NCBI GenBank assembly: GCA_014380155.1
Contig: JACMKJ010000551.1
Coordinates: 1-10,438, forward strand
Reading direction: 5' to 3'
Length of the DNA stretch: 10,438 bases
Source: Rhizobacter sp.
Lineage (GTDB): Bacteria > Pseudomonadota > Gammaproteobacteria > Burkholderiales > Burkholderiaceae_C
Each line of letters opens with the position of its first letter. Position 1 is the first letter of the stretch. The position numbers were made by a program, and so were the translations under genes. Positions 1-8,042 of this stretch are shown here, in pieces. The notes below the pieces were generated by a model, which searched no databases, was not told the DNA's origin, and saw only the letters and a program-made list of their open reading frames with translations.

Positions 1-343
<343 letters not shown>

Positions 344-350
344 GGGCTCT

Positions 351-356
351 CTCCTT
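351..356 (-). promoter_or_regulatory. Ribosome binding site of upp
   Basis: On the minus strand this reads AAGGAG, 7 nt before the ATG at 343. It is a consensus Shine-Dalgarno site and fixes the upp start. Confidence 0.8.
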
Positions 357-386
357 GAGTCATCAGCATATCGGCTCGGCATGCAG

Positions 387-410
387 GAAGCGGCATTTTT
401 GCCAAGCTTC
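387..410. repeat. Interrupted inverted repeat upstream of upp
   Basis: The arms GAAGC-GGCA (387-395) and TGCC-AA-GCTTC (400-410) pair around a TTTT loop, giving a 9-bp stem with a 2-nt bulge. It lies 44 bp upstream of the upp start codon in the divergent upp / solute-binding-protein spacer. It could be an operator or an RNA hairpin in the upp leader; the sequence does not distinguish these. Confidence 0.35.
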
Positions 411-469
411 TGGCACTTCAGGCTTCAAGTCTCACCCCCGCCCTGCCGAAAAAGCAGGAGCAGACGAGT

Positions 470-490
470 CATGCGCGCCGAGTGCGCATG
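470..490. repeat. Perfect 7-bp inverted repeat upstream of the first solute-binding protein
   Basis: CATGCGC (470-476) and GCGCATG (484-490) are exact reverse complements separated by 7 nt. The site lies 47 bp before the ATG at 538. Placement and symmetry fit a dimeric regulator site, but in DNA this GC-rich a 7-bp repeat could be chance. No transcription-factor family is recognised. Confidence 0.3.
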
Positions 491-537
491 GCTTGCTGCA
501 ACAGGCGTTCCACCTCCACCCTTGCCCCCACACCCGC

Positions 538-1311
538 ATGAACCGGACCTTGACCACCCGCCGACAAGCCGCCCGTGCCGTGCTGCTCGCGGGCCTGGCC
601 TGTCTGTCGTTCCAAGCCGTGGCGGCCGACGACCTGCGCATCGTCACCGAAGAGCTGCCGCCCTACAACATGACCCAGAACGGGCAGATCACCGGGCTGA
701 GCACCGAGGTCGTGCGCGCGGTCCTGAAGGAAGCCGGGGTGCAAGCCCCGATCCAGTCGATGCCCTGGGCCCGCGCCTACGACATCGCGCTGAACACCGA
801 AAACGTGGCGATCTACTCCATCACGCGCACCCCGCAGCGCGAGAAGCTGTTCAAGTGGGTCGGCGTGATCGCACCGACGAACTGGTACCTGTTCAGCCGG
901 TCCGACAAGAACATCAAGCTCAAGAAGCTCGACGAAGCCCGCGGCCTCCAGATCGCCACCGTGAATGAAGACGCGGGCGAGCAGTACCTGGTGGGCAAGG
1001 GCTTTGCCCTCGGCAAGAACCTGCAGTCGAGCAGCAAGTACGAGCTCAACTACGAGAAGCTGAAGCTCGGCCGTGTCGACCTGTGGGTGGCCAACGAGTT
1101 GAACGCCATGTACCTGGTGCGCCAGGCGGGCGACGACCCGACCCAGGTGCTGGTGCACGCCCTGCCGCTGAACGACCTGGGCAGCACCGGCGGGCTCGAC
1201 CTGGCCTTCAGCCTGAAAACCCCCGATGCCGTGGTCGATCGTTTCAGGAAGGCGCTGGAGACGATCAAGAAAAACGGCACCTATGACAGCCTCCAGAAAA
1301 AGTGGCTCTGA
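538..1311 (+). CDS. Periplasmic family-3 solute-binding protein (type II periplasmic binding fold)
   Basis: This is a 257-residue secreted protein of the SBP_bac_3 / COG0834 type. The start at 538 is chosen because it gives a textbook signal peptide: MNRTLTTRR, then a hydrophobic core, then a likely cleavage after AVA (about residue 30). No Shine-Dalgarno precedes it. The same frame stays open upstream to 355, but that extension has no protein-like character. The mature part carries the usual opening TEELPPYNM, the MPWARAYDIAL segment, and a TRTPQREKLFKWVG segment typical of a subgroup often found without ABC-transporter partners. It ends at a normal length, with KNGTYDSLQKKWL. The coding end overlaps the following diguanylate cyclase gene by 29 bp, so the two are almost certainly co-transcribed. 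The ligand is unknown; amino acids or other small amines and acids are typical for the fold. A role as a soluble ligand receptor for the neighbouring cyclase is inference. Confidence 0.85.
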   Translation: MNRTLTTRRQAARAVLLAGLACLSFQAVAADDLRIVTEELPPYNMTQNGQITGLSTEVVRAVLKEAGVQAPIQSMPWARAYDIALNTENVAIYSITRTPQREKLFKWVGVIAPTNWYLFSRSDKNIKLKKLDEARGLQIATVNEDAGEQYLVGKGFALGKNLQSSSKYELNYEKLKLGRVDLWVANELNAMYLVRQAGDDPTQVLVHALPLNDLGSTGGLDLAFSLKTPDAVVDRFRKALETIKKNGTYDSLQKKWL

Positions 1312-2629
1312 CGACGCGGCGGTAGCGCCCGCGCCGCCGCGCTCGCTGGGGCGCCGGCTGGTGCTGGGCACGCTGGCCTTCAGCCTGGTCTTCACGCTCG
1401 CCGCCGTGGCTGTGCGCACCTGGTCGGCCTGGCAGTCCAACCTGTCCGCGATGACGGCCGAGCTCGCCCTCATCGACAAGGTGTTCCAGCGCACCCTGGC
1501 CAAGGCCATCTGGGAGATGGACCGCGAGGAACTGCAGAGCCACGTGAACATCGTGTCACGGGTGAGCCCGGTGGGCCGCATCGAGCTTCGCATCGGCCGC
1601 GCCGGCCGCCCGCCCGAAATCATCGAGGGCGGCCAAGCCGCCCACGCCGTTTCGTCACGCGCGCCCTCGCTGCAGCACGTGCTGACCTTCGCGCCCTATC
1701 CGGGCGCCAGCGAGAACGTCGGCGAGCTCCGGTTGGAAGGCGACGAGAGCGTGCTCTGGACGCGGCTGCGCGGCGAGGTGGCCGGCATCGTGGTGACGCA
1801 GGTCATTCAGTCGGCGCTGCTGGCAGCGCTGATCATGTGGCTGTTCAACGGGGCGGTGACGGTGCACGTGCAGCGCATCGCCCGCCACCTGGACGAGCTC
1901 ACCCCCGCCACGCTGGACCAGCGGCTGGCGTTGGACCGCCGCGTCACGCACCGCGATGAGCTGAGCTTGCTGGAGGCGGGAGTCAACCACCTGCAGAGCA
2001 ACCTGTCGGAGTACCTCGCGCGACAGCGCCGCGACGAGCATGAACTCACCGCCCACCGCGACCGCCTGGCCGAGTTGGTGGACGAGCAGACGGCCGAACT
2101 GCGCTCCGCCAATGCCATGCTGCAAGAGCTGTCGCGCAGCGATTCGCTCACCGGCTTGTCCAACCGCCGCCACTTCGACGAAGTGAAGGACATCGAATTC
2201 CGCCGCGCCCAACGCATGAACCAGCCCCTGTCGGTGCTGCTGTGCGACGTCGATTTCTTCAAGCGCTACAACGACACCTATGGCCACGCCGAGGGCGACC
2301 GCTGCCTGCAAGCCGTGGCCGAAGCCCTGAAGCAGACCTTCTCGCGCGCCGGCGAGCTCACCGCACGCATCGGCGGCGAGGAGTTCGCCGTGTTGCTGCC
2401 CGGGGCTGATGTGGTGCGCGCACGCGCCGCGGCGCAGCGCCTGCAAGAACGGTTGCGCGCGCTGTCGCTCGCACACGCCGACTCGCCAGTGGGCGACCAC
2501 GTGACCATCAGCATCGGCATTGCGCAGTTCGATCCAGAGACCATGGACCGTTTCGAGACCTTGCTCCACCGGGCCGACAAGGCCCTGTACCTCGCCAAGA
2601 ACCAGGGGCGCAACCGGGTTGCCGGCTGA
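1283..2629 (+). CDS. Membrane-bound GGDEF diguanylate cyclase with periplasmic sensor domain
   Basis: It makes c-di-GMP from two GTP. The 448-residue protein has a short cytoplasmic tail, TM1 at about 26-44, a periplasmic region of about 120 residues, TM2 at about 168-191, a HAMP-like or coiled-coil linker (LAELVDEQTAELRSANAML) and a C-terminal GGDEF domain from about residue 285. The catalytic signature is complete: DVDFFKRYNDTYGHAEGD supplies the metal-binding and guanine-binding residues, and the active loop is GGEEF at 364-368. At the product-inhibition position, where RxxD is expected, the sequence reads RAGE, so the I-site is degenerate. No EAL or HD-GYP domain is present. The start at 1283 lies inside the end of the preceding gene; an in-frame ATG at 1226 would add 19 arginine-rich residues and is less likely. 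The periplasmic domain belongs to no family I can name. Co-transcription with two solute-binding proteins suggests that it senses their ligand-bound state. Confidence 0.9.
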   Translation: MTASRKSGSDDAAVAPAPPRSLGRRLVLGTLAFSLVFTLAAVAVRTWSAWQSNLSAMTAELALIDKVFQRTLAKAIWEMDREELQSHVNIVSRVSPVGRIELRIGRAGRPPEIIEGGQAAHAVSSRAPSLQHVLTFAPYPGASENVGELRLEGDESVLWTRLRGEVAGIVVTQVIQSALLAALIMWLFNGAVTVHVQRIARHLDELTPATLDQRLALDRRVTHRDELSLLEAGVNHLQSNLSEYLARQRRDEHELTAHRDRLAELVDEQTAELRSANAMLQELSRSDSLTGLSNRRHFDEVKDIEFRRAQRMNQPLSVLLCDVDFFKRYNDTYGHAEGDRCLQAVAEALKQTFSRAGELTARIGGEEFAVLLPGADVVRARAAAQRLQERLRALSLAHADSPVGDHVTISIGIAQFDPETMDRFETLLHRADKALYLAKNQGRNRVAG

Positions 2630-2635
2630 TGCTTG

Positions 2636-2641
2636 AAGGAG
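2636..2641 (+). promoter_or_regulatory. Ribosome binding site of the second solute-binding protein
   Basis: AAGGAG sits 5 nt before the ATG at 2647. This favours 2647 over the ATG at 2629, which overlaps the cyclase stop codon but has no site of its own. Confidence 0.75.
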
Positions 2642-2646
2642 ACCCG

Positions 2647-3387
2647 ATGACGATCCGCTCGCTTGCTCTTTGCTTGTTCACCTCGCTGGCCCTGTCGCTG
2701 GCCTGTTCGGTGGCGCGCGGGCAAACCATCAAGGGCGTGACCGAAACTTCCACCTACAGCCGGCTCGACAACGGCAAACCTGCCGGCCCAGCCAACGAGA
2801 TCGTCGAGGCCACGCTCAAGCGGGCCGGCCTCGACTACAACCTCGCCATGTACCCCTGGGCTCGGGCCTACGACATCGCGCTGCAAGAGCCCAACGTGCT
2901 CATCTACCTGATCGCACGCACGCCGGAGCGCGAGCCGCACTTCAAGTGGGTGGGCGAGTTCATCCGCGTCGAATACTTTCTCTACAAGCTGCGCGGGCAG
3001 CCGGGGATTGCGGTGCGCAGCCTTGAAGACGCCAAGGCCTACACCGTGGGCGTGATGCGCAACGACGTGCGCCACCAGTTTTTGCTGGGCAAGGGATTTA
3101 CCAAGCTGGTGGTATCGCCCCAGGGCGGAGACAACTTCAGGCAGCTCACCAACGGGCAGGTGCAGCTTGCCGCCTTGTCCGAACCAGGGGCGGCCCAGCT
3201 CTGCGAAGAAAACCGCTTCGACTGCACTCGGCTGGAGAAGGTGTACGCACTCGACGACCTCTCGGTCGGCATCTGGATGGCCTACAGCAAACCCACCTCG
3301 GACGAGGTGGTGGCACGCACCCGCGCCGCATTCGACAAGATCAAGGCCAGCGGCAGTGTGGCGAGGCTGATGGCCGCCAAGCGCTGA
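2647..3387 (+). CDS. Second, divergent periplasmic family-3 solute-binding protein
   Basis: This 246-residue protein has a signal peptide (MTIRSLALCLFTSLALSL, probable cleavage after ARG near residue 25). It is a clear paralogue of the protein at 538-1311. Both share PWARAYDIAL, I-x-R/T-TP-x-RE-x-x-FKWVG, the LGKGF segment and the same C-terminal plan. The first strand differs: where the first protein has EELPPYN, this one has TSTYSRL, so the usual PPY ligand-pocket element is lost. The mature part has two cysteines seven residues apart in LCEENRFDC, which could form a disulphide. It follows the cyclase after 17 nt and completes a binding protein - cyclase - binding protein cassette. No permease or ATPase gene is near. 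Its 3' end converges on urc4 with a 25-bp gap that shows no convincing terminator hairpin. The ligand is unknown. Confidence 0.82.
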   Translation: MTIRSLALCLFTSLALSLACSVARGQTIKGVTETSTYSRLDNGKPAGPANEIVEATLKRAGLDYNLAMYPWARAYDIALQEPNVLIYLIARTPEREPHFKWVGEFIRVEYFLYKLRGQPGIAVRSLEDAKAYTVGVMRNDVRHQFLLGKGFTKLVVSPQGGDNFRQLTNGQVQLAALSEPGAAQLCEENRFDCTRLEKVYALDDLSVGIWMAYSKPTSDEVVARTRAAFDKIKASGSVARLMAAKR

Positions 3388-3412
3388 CGGGGCCATCTCG
3401 TCCGCTGGGGGC

Positions 3413-4637
3413 TCAGAACACCGTGCCGTCGCTCTCGATCTTGAGCGGCGGGCTGCCCCCTTCGCGCAGGCTCTTGGCGATCTCGCGGCCGGCGGCCCAG
3501 GTGCCGCCTTCGAGGATGCGGGCGAGCGGCATCTCGTCGGCCGACTTGTTCAAACGATCGCGCACCAGCGGCGCCAGCTCGTCGATGAGCGCCACGGTGA
3601 GCGCACGCCACTCGACGATGGCTTCGTCAGCGGCGGTGTAGGTGCGGGTCGCAAACGTCGGGTCTTTCGGCACGATGACGCGGGCGTCGATCAACAGGCC
3701 GCCATTGCGGTACTCGGGCAGGCCGGTCAGGCCGTCGATGTCGGTGAGCGTGATGCCGGCCCACTCGAACGGCTCCAGCAGCGAGTAGGTCAACCACTGG
3801 CTCAGCTTGTGGAACGGCACCCAGCCGGCGGTGAGCCCGGTACCACCGGCCAGCGGGTGCGGCCAGCAGTCTCCCAAGGGCATGCCCTGCAGCTCGCTGC
3901 CGGTGAGCCAGATGGGGCTCAGGTGGTCGAGCAGTGCCTGCAGCACACGCGGCGCGGCCAGGCGCACGGGGCTGTTGTCGGTCGGGCCGGGGAGGGTGAG
4001 TGTGTCGAACAGCCCCCCTGGCCGGCCGTCGGCGCCAAACACCTCGGGCTGCGCGCGCATGGTTTGGCCCAGGCGCTGCAACAAGGCCACCCGGCCGTCG
4101 AGCCCGACCAGCGGGTTGTCGCTGCGCACCTGGAACATCTGTGCCAGCGTGGCCGCGTCGATGCGCCGCATCGCCGCCGCATCGACACGATACGGGTCAC
4201 CCGCGTCGGACGAAAACTGCCCCTGCATGAAGGCACGGAAACTCGCGACGCCCAGGCCTTCGGAGCGGCTGAAGGTCTGGCCGCTCTCGGCTTCGGCATA
4301 GCGCCACTGCGGGCCGGCGCCGGCGTCGAGCAGCACGCTCACCAGCGTGAGGTCGATGCGCGCACGCGCCTGCGCCACGTGGTGGCGGCCGGCGAGGTGG
4401 GCGTCGAGCTCGGCCTTGCGGTCGACACCGCCGGTCTCGAAATGCCGCCAGCGGCTGTGGTACGGGATGCGCAGGTCGGGGTAGTTCTGGCGTGTGACGT
4501 GTTCGATGCGGCGCGACACCTCATCGAGCTGCGCGCGGTTGAGGGTGAAGTGGCGCGAGCGGCCTTCTTCGACCGCGCGCAGGATGTTTTTGCAGCGCTC
4601 GCGAACGGTCGCCGTCGAACGCAGCGGGGCTACGAGG

Positions 4638-4645
<8 letters not shown>
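3413..4645 (-). CDS. urc4: DUF1688 family protein, URC4-type (uracil catabolism)
   Basis: DUF1688 is the family of yeast URC4, which is needed for growth on uracil as nitrogen source. Yeast mutants lacking it are reported to accumulate ribosylurea, so it probably acts on a ribosylurea-type intermediate. The protein is about 410 residues, full length for the family. Recognisable blocks are TVRERCKNIL near the N-terminus, RSDNPLVGLDGRVALLQRLG, GDCWPHPL (258-265, with Cys260), FHKLSQWLTYSLLEPFEW (278-295) and the end ESDGTVF. No signal peptide or membrane segment is seen, so it is cytoplasmic. No ATG lies in frame near the 5' end. The TTG at 4645 is preferred because AAAGGG lies 7 nt upstream; the TTG at 4669 would add 8 residues but has a poor site. 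Either start overlaps the end of urc1, so the two are translationally coupled. The family call is strong; the exact reaction is not established. Confidence 0.87.
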
Positions 4646-5912
<1,267 letters not shown>

Positions 5913-5920
5913 CAAGGTCG

Positions 5921-5926
5921 CTCCTT
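5921..5926 (-). promoter_or_regulatory. Ribosome binding site of urc1
   Basis: On the minus strand this is AAGGAG, 8 nt before the ATG at 5912. It excludes the longer open frame that begins at 6014 inside phnN. The 46-bp gap to phnN shows no recognisable promoter. Confidence 0.75.
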
Positions 5927-5958
5927 CGTGGGTGGACGACGCGAATGAGCATACGCCG

Positions 5959-6534
5959 TCACGGCACGGCTTGTCGCGCCGTCCACCACCGTTGCAAGGC
6001 TTGGGCCACCTCATGGAGTGAGGAATCGTTCACGAGGGTGAGGTCGGCCTGCACAGTCGGCGTGTGGCGTTGCAATCGGGCGCTGACAGCCGCCTCGTCT
6101 TCGCGCCCTCGCCCGAGCAGGCGCTGCGCCCGCATCGCGGGCGGCGCCGTGATCTCGACCACGCTCAACCCCGGGGCCTGCTGACGCAGGGTGGGCAGGT
6201 GGGCGCGCGAGCTGTTGAGCACCACCCAGTCACCTGCGGCCAGCGGCGCGAGGGCGTGGTGCCGCACGCCGTAACTCAGGCCGTGGGCCTGCCAGGTGGT
6301 GGCGAGCACGCCTGTGGTTTGCAGCGCCACAAAGTCTTCGGCACTGACGGCCTCGTGCTGCTCGGCGCCACCGTCGGCCGGCCTCGTGATGACGCGCTGG
6401 GCCTGGTGAACCTGCGGGCCGCTCGCGCTGCGCAAGCCCGCCCAGGCTTGCAGCACGCTGTCTTTGCCAGCACCCGACGGGCCGACCACCACGATCAGGC
6501 GTTCGCTGTGGGGAAGGGTCGGCAGGTCTTTCAT
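5959..6534 (-). CDS. phnN: Ribose 1,5-bisphosphate phosphokinase PhnN
   Basis: PhnN phosphorylates ribose 1,5-bisphosphate with ATP to give PRPP, the last step in recycling the ribose unit released by the C-P lyase pathway. The protein is 191 residues, close to E. coli PhnN. The Walker A loop is GPSGAGKDS at 18-26, preceded by the strand LIVVV. Further family features are RVITRPADGGAEQHEAV (substrate-binding region as in guanylate-kinase-like folds), the W-x-x-HGLSYG segment, and LLGRGRE before the C-terminal helix. The ATG at 6534 overlaps the DUF1045 stop as ATGA, so translation is coupled; no Shine-Dalgarno is visible. A longer frame opens at 6609 but would add residues unrelated to the family. 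PRPP made here is also the co-substrate of the UPRTase encoded at the left edge. Confidence 0.92.
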   Translation of the reverse strand: MKDLPTLPHSERLIVVVGPSGAGKDSVLQAWAGLRSASGPQVHQAQRVITRPADGGAEQHEAVSAEDFVALQTTGVLATTWQAHGLSYGVRHHALAPLAAGDWVVLNSSRAHLPTLRQQAPGLSVVEITAPPAMRAQRLLGRGREDEAAVSARLQRHTPTVQADLTLVNDSSLHEVAQALQRWWTARQAVP

Positions 6535-7223
6535 GCGAGTGGGTAGCGGTGCAACAGCCTGAAGGGCTGGCCCGCTGCGGGCTCGACGAACACGCTCAGC
6601 GTGTCGCACTCGAGCGGCTGGCGCAGGGCGGCGGCGAAGTGGTGCTGCGAGGCCTGCTGCAGCTCGTCGCGCAAGGTCGGGTCTGGCGGCAGGCCGTCGG
6701 TCAGCGTCATGTGAAAGCGCCAGTGGCCGAGCACATGCGGGTAGCCGTGGCGTTGCAGCAGCGCGCGTTGTTCTTCGCTCAGCGGCGTGGCGAGGCGGCG
6801 TTGCAACTCATCGGCCGTGGGCTCCGCGCGCCAGGCATCGAGCTCGGTGACGCAGGCGTCGGCCAGACGGTGCAACGGGTGGGTGGCCGGCAGCGGCACC
6901 AGCGGCTGTAGCGCGAGGAAGTGGGCCAGCCACTGCACCGACAAGGCCGGCATCACAAAACGTGGCGTGCGTTGCGCCAGCTGCGCCACGGCGTCGCGCA
7001 GGCCGGCTTCGCTGCAGCCTGGCGCCAATCGCAGGGGGGCTTTCAGCGTGGCGTGAAAGCCGTAGCGCCAAGGCTCGCCCACGTGCGCGCGCGACGGCCG
7101 CCGCGCCTCATCGGACGACGGGTCGCGCTGCAACCAGTCGCAGCCAGCGTGCCACAGGGCATGCGCGGGCGGTGGTGCGTAATACACCGCATAACGAGGA
7201 ATTGCAGCCGGCGAATTCGTCAT
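6531..7223 (-). CDS. DUF1045 phosphonate-operon protein, 2H phosphoesterase-like
   Basis: This 230-residue cytoplasmic protein belongs to the DUF1045 family that accompanies C-P lyase operons in many proteobacteria. It has the two H-x-T/S motifs of the 2H phosphoesterase superfamily: HAT at 57-59 in YGFHATLKAP and HMT at 171-173 in WRFHMTLTD. They are separated by about 114 residues, as expected for a bilobed 2H enzyme. The opening RYAVYYAPP is also typical of the family. The family is suspected to act on a cyclic or phosphodiester intermediate of the pathway, such as a cyclic ribose phosphate, but that role is inference. The ATG at 7223 overlaps the phnF stop (ATGA) and the end overlaps phnN (ATGA), so all three are translated as a unit. 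A longer frame from 7274 lies within phnF and is rejected. Confidence 0.88.
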   Translation of the reverse strand: MTNSPAAIPRYAVYYAPPPAHALWHAGCDWLQRDPSSDEARRPSRAHVGEPWRYGFHATLKAPLRLAPGCSEAGLRDAVAQLAQRTPRFVMPALSVQWLAHFLALQPLVPLPATHPLHRLADACVTELDAWRAEPTADELQRRLATPLSEEQRALLQRHGYPHVLGHWRFHMTLTDGLPPDPTLRDELQQASQHHFAAALRQPLECDTLSVFVEPAAGQPFRLLHRYPLA

Positions 7224-7975
7224 TCGTCGTGCTGCACCGTGAGCTGCACCGCATCCGACGCAAACAAGGTGCAACCGACTTCGACCGGCACACCCTGCGC
7301 GTCCACATTCACATAGCGCACCACCAGCACCGGCTGGGTGGCCGGCCGCGCCAGCGCATCGGCCTCGTTAACTGTGGGCAGGCGGCACGAGACCACGCTG
7401 CGGGCGCGGGTGTAGTCGGCCACACCAAGACGTTGCAAGGCGGCGGTGATGCTGCCCGTTTCAGTGAACGCCTCCACCATGCCGGCCAGGCGGGGCAAGG
7501 GGTAGGCCGAGGTCGCGAGGTTGACCGGGCGGCCGCGCACCGTGGCGCGGGTGTACATGAGTTGCAGGTTGGCTCGTGCGTTCACACCCAGGTCTCGCGC
7601 CCACTCGCTGCCGCGCAACTGCTCGTGCGCCAGCAGCTCGCGCTGCGCGGTTTCGCCGACGGCGGCCAGGTTTTGCGACAAGCGCGTGCGGCGCTGCAAG
7701 GCGTAGTCGAGCACCAGCTCGCGCACGAAGGTGCCGCTGCCCTGAGCCACACGCACGAAACCGTCGCGCGCCAAGGCCTGCACCGCCTGGCGCAACGTGT
7801 GGCGATTGACCTCGAATCGTGCGGCCAGCGCCGCCTCGTTGGGCAGGCGCTCGCCGGGGCGCAGGCGGCCGGCAGTAATGTCTTGGCGCAGCACGGCGGC
7901 GATGCTTTCCCAACGGCGAATCGGCGTCGGGGTGTCGGCCGCGTCGGCCGGGAAAGAAGAGGCGTTGAGTGTCAT
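7220..7975 (-). CDS. phnF: GntR/HutC-family transcriptional regulator PhnF
   Basis: The protein is 251 residues. A winged helix-turn-helix of the GntR type spans about 22-84, with visible landmarks I-x-AGRL-x-PGERLPNEAALAARF, the recognition helix VNRHTLRQAVQAL and the wing QGSGTFV. The rest (about 95-245) fits a UTRA ligand-binding domain of the HutC subfamily. It heads the leftward arm of the phn cluster and diverges from phnG, which is the classical position of PhnF, a repressor of phosphonate uptake and degradation genes. The 67-bp region it shares with phnG holds a perfect palindrome that is the best operator candidate; autoregulation is likely. The ATG at 7975 has no good Shine-Dalgarno. 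The specific ligand cannot be read from the sequence. Confidence 0.9.
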   Translation of the reverse strand: MTLNASSFPADAADTPTPIRRWESIAAVLRQDITAGRLRPGERLPNEAALAARFEVNRHTLRQAVQALARDGFVRVAQGSGTFVRELVLDYALQRRTRLSQNLAAVGETAQRELLAHEQLRGSEWARDLGVNARANLQLMYTRATVRGRPVNLATSAYPLPRLAGMVEAFTETGSITAALQRLGVADYTRARSVVSCRLPTVNEADALARPATQPVLVVRYVNVDAQGVPVEVGCTLFASDAVQLTVQHDE

Positions 7976-7995
7976 GTCAAGAATCTGTCACGGGC

Positions 7996-8024
7996 TTGTT
8001 CGATACTGGCTGCGATCCTACAGT
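7996..8024 (+). promoter_or_regulatory. Candidate sigma-70 promoter for phnGHIJ
   Basis: TTGTTC (7996-8001) and TACAGT (8019-8024) are separated by 17 bp. Both hexamers are weak matches to consensus. The predicted transcription start, near 8031, would fall inside the palindrome at 8023-8036, the usual arrangement for repression. The resulting leader would be only about a dozen bases, which would agree with the absence of a Shine-Dalgarno before phnG. Confidence 0.3.
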
Positions 8025-8036
8025 CATCTAGATGAC
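8023..8036. promoter_or_regulatory. Perfect 14-bp palindrome, probable PhnF operator
   Basis: GTCATCTAGATGAC equals its own reverse complement. It lies in the 67-bp space between the divergent phnF and phnG genes and ends 6 nt before the phnG ATG. GntR/HutC-family proteins bind as dimers to short palindromes next to their own gene, so this is the natural operator for both arms. No second copy is visible in the spacer. Confidence 0.6.
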
Positions 8037-8042
8037 ATTCGC

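Noticed and set aside
411..425. TGGCAC resembling the -24 half of a sigma-54 promoter
   Set aside because: The GC of the -12 element is two bases out of register, so the match is not credible.
469..1623. Long minus-strand open frame antisense to the first binding protein and the cyclase
   Set aside because: No ribosome site or recognisable motif; it crosses the boundary of two real plus-strand genes, as expected of a GC-skewed shadow frame.
2647..2730. Lipoprotein signal on the second binding protein (LSLAC)
   Set aside because: Leu at -2 and Ser at -3 do not fit the lipobox; an ordinary signal peptidase I site after ARG fits better.
538..3387. ABC transporter operon for amino-acid uptake
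   Set aside because: Two binding proteins are present, but no permease or ATPase gene is found; the middle gene is a diguanylate cyclase.
2278..3396. Long minus-strand open frame antisense to the cyclase end and second binding protein
   Set aside because: It overlaps well-supported plus-strand genes over its whole length and shows no family motif.
3388..3412. Bidirectional terminator between the convergent second binding protein and urc4
   Set aside because: The 25-bp gap has no stable hairpin followed by a T-run on either strand.
6962..8035. Long plus-strand open frame antisense to DUF1045 and phnF
   Set aside because: It lies opposite two strongly recognised genes, and its composition is that of a shadow frame.
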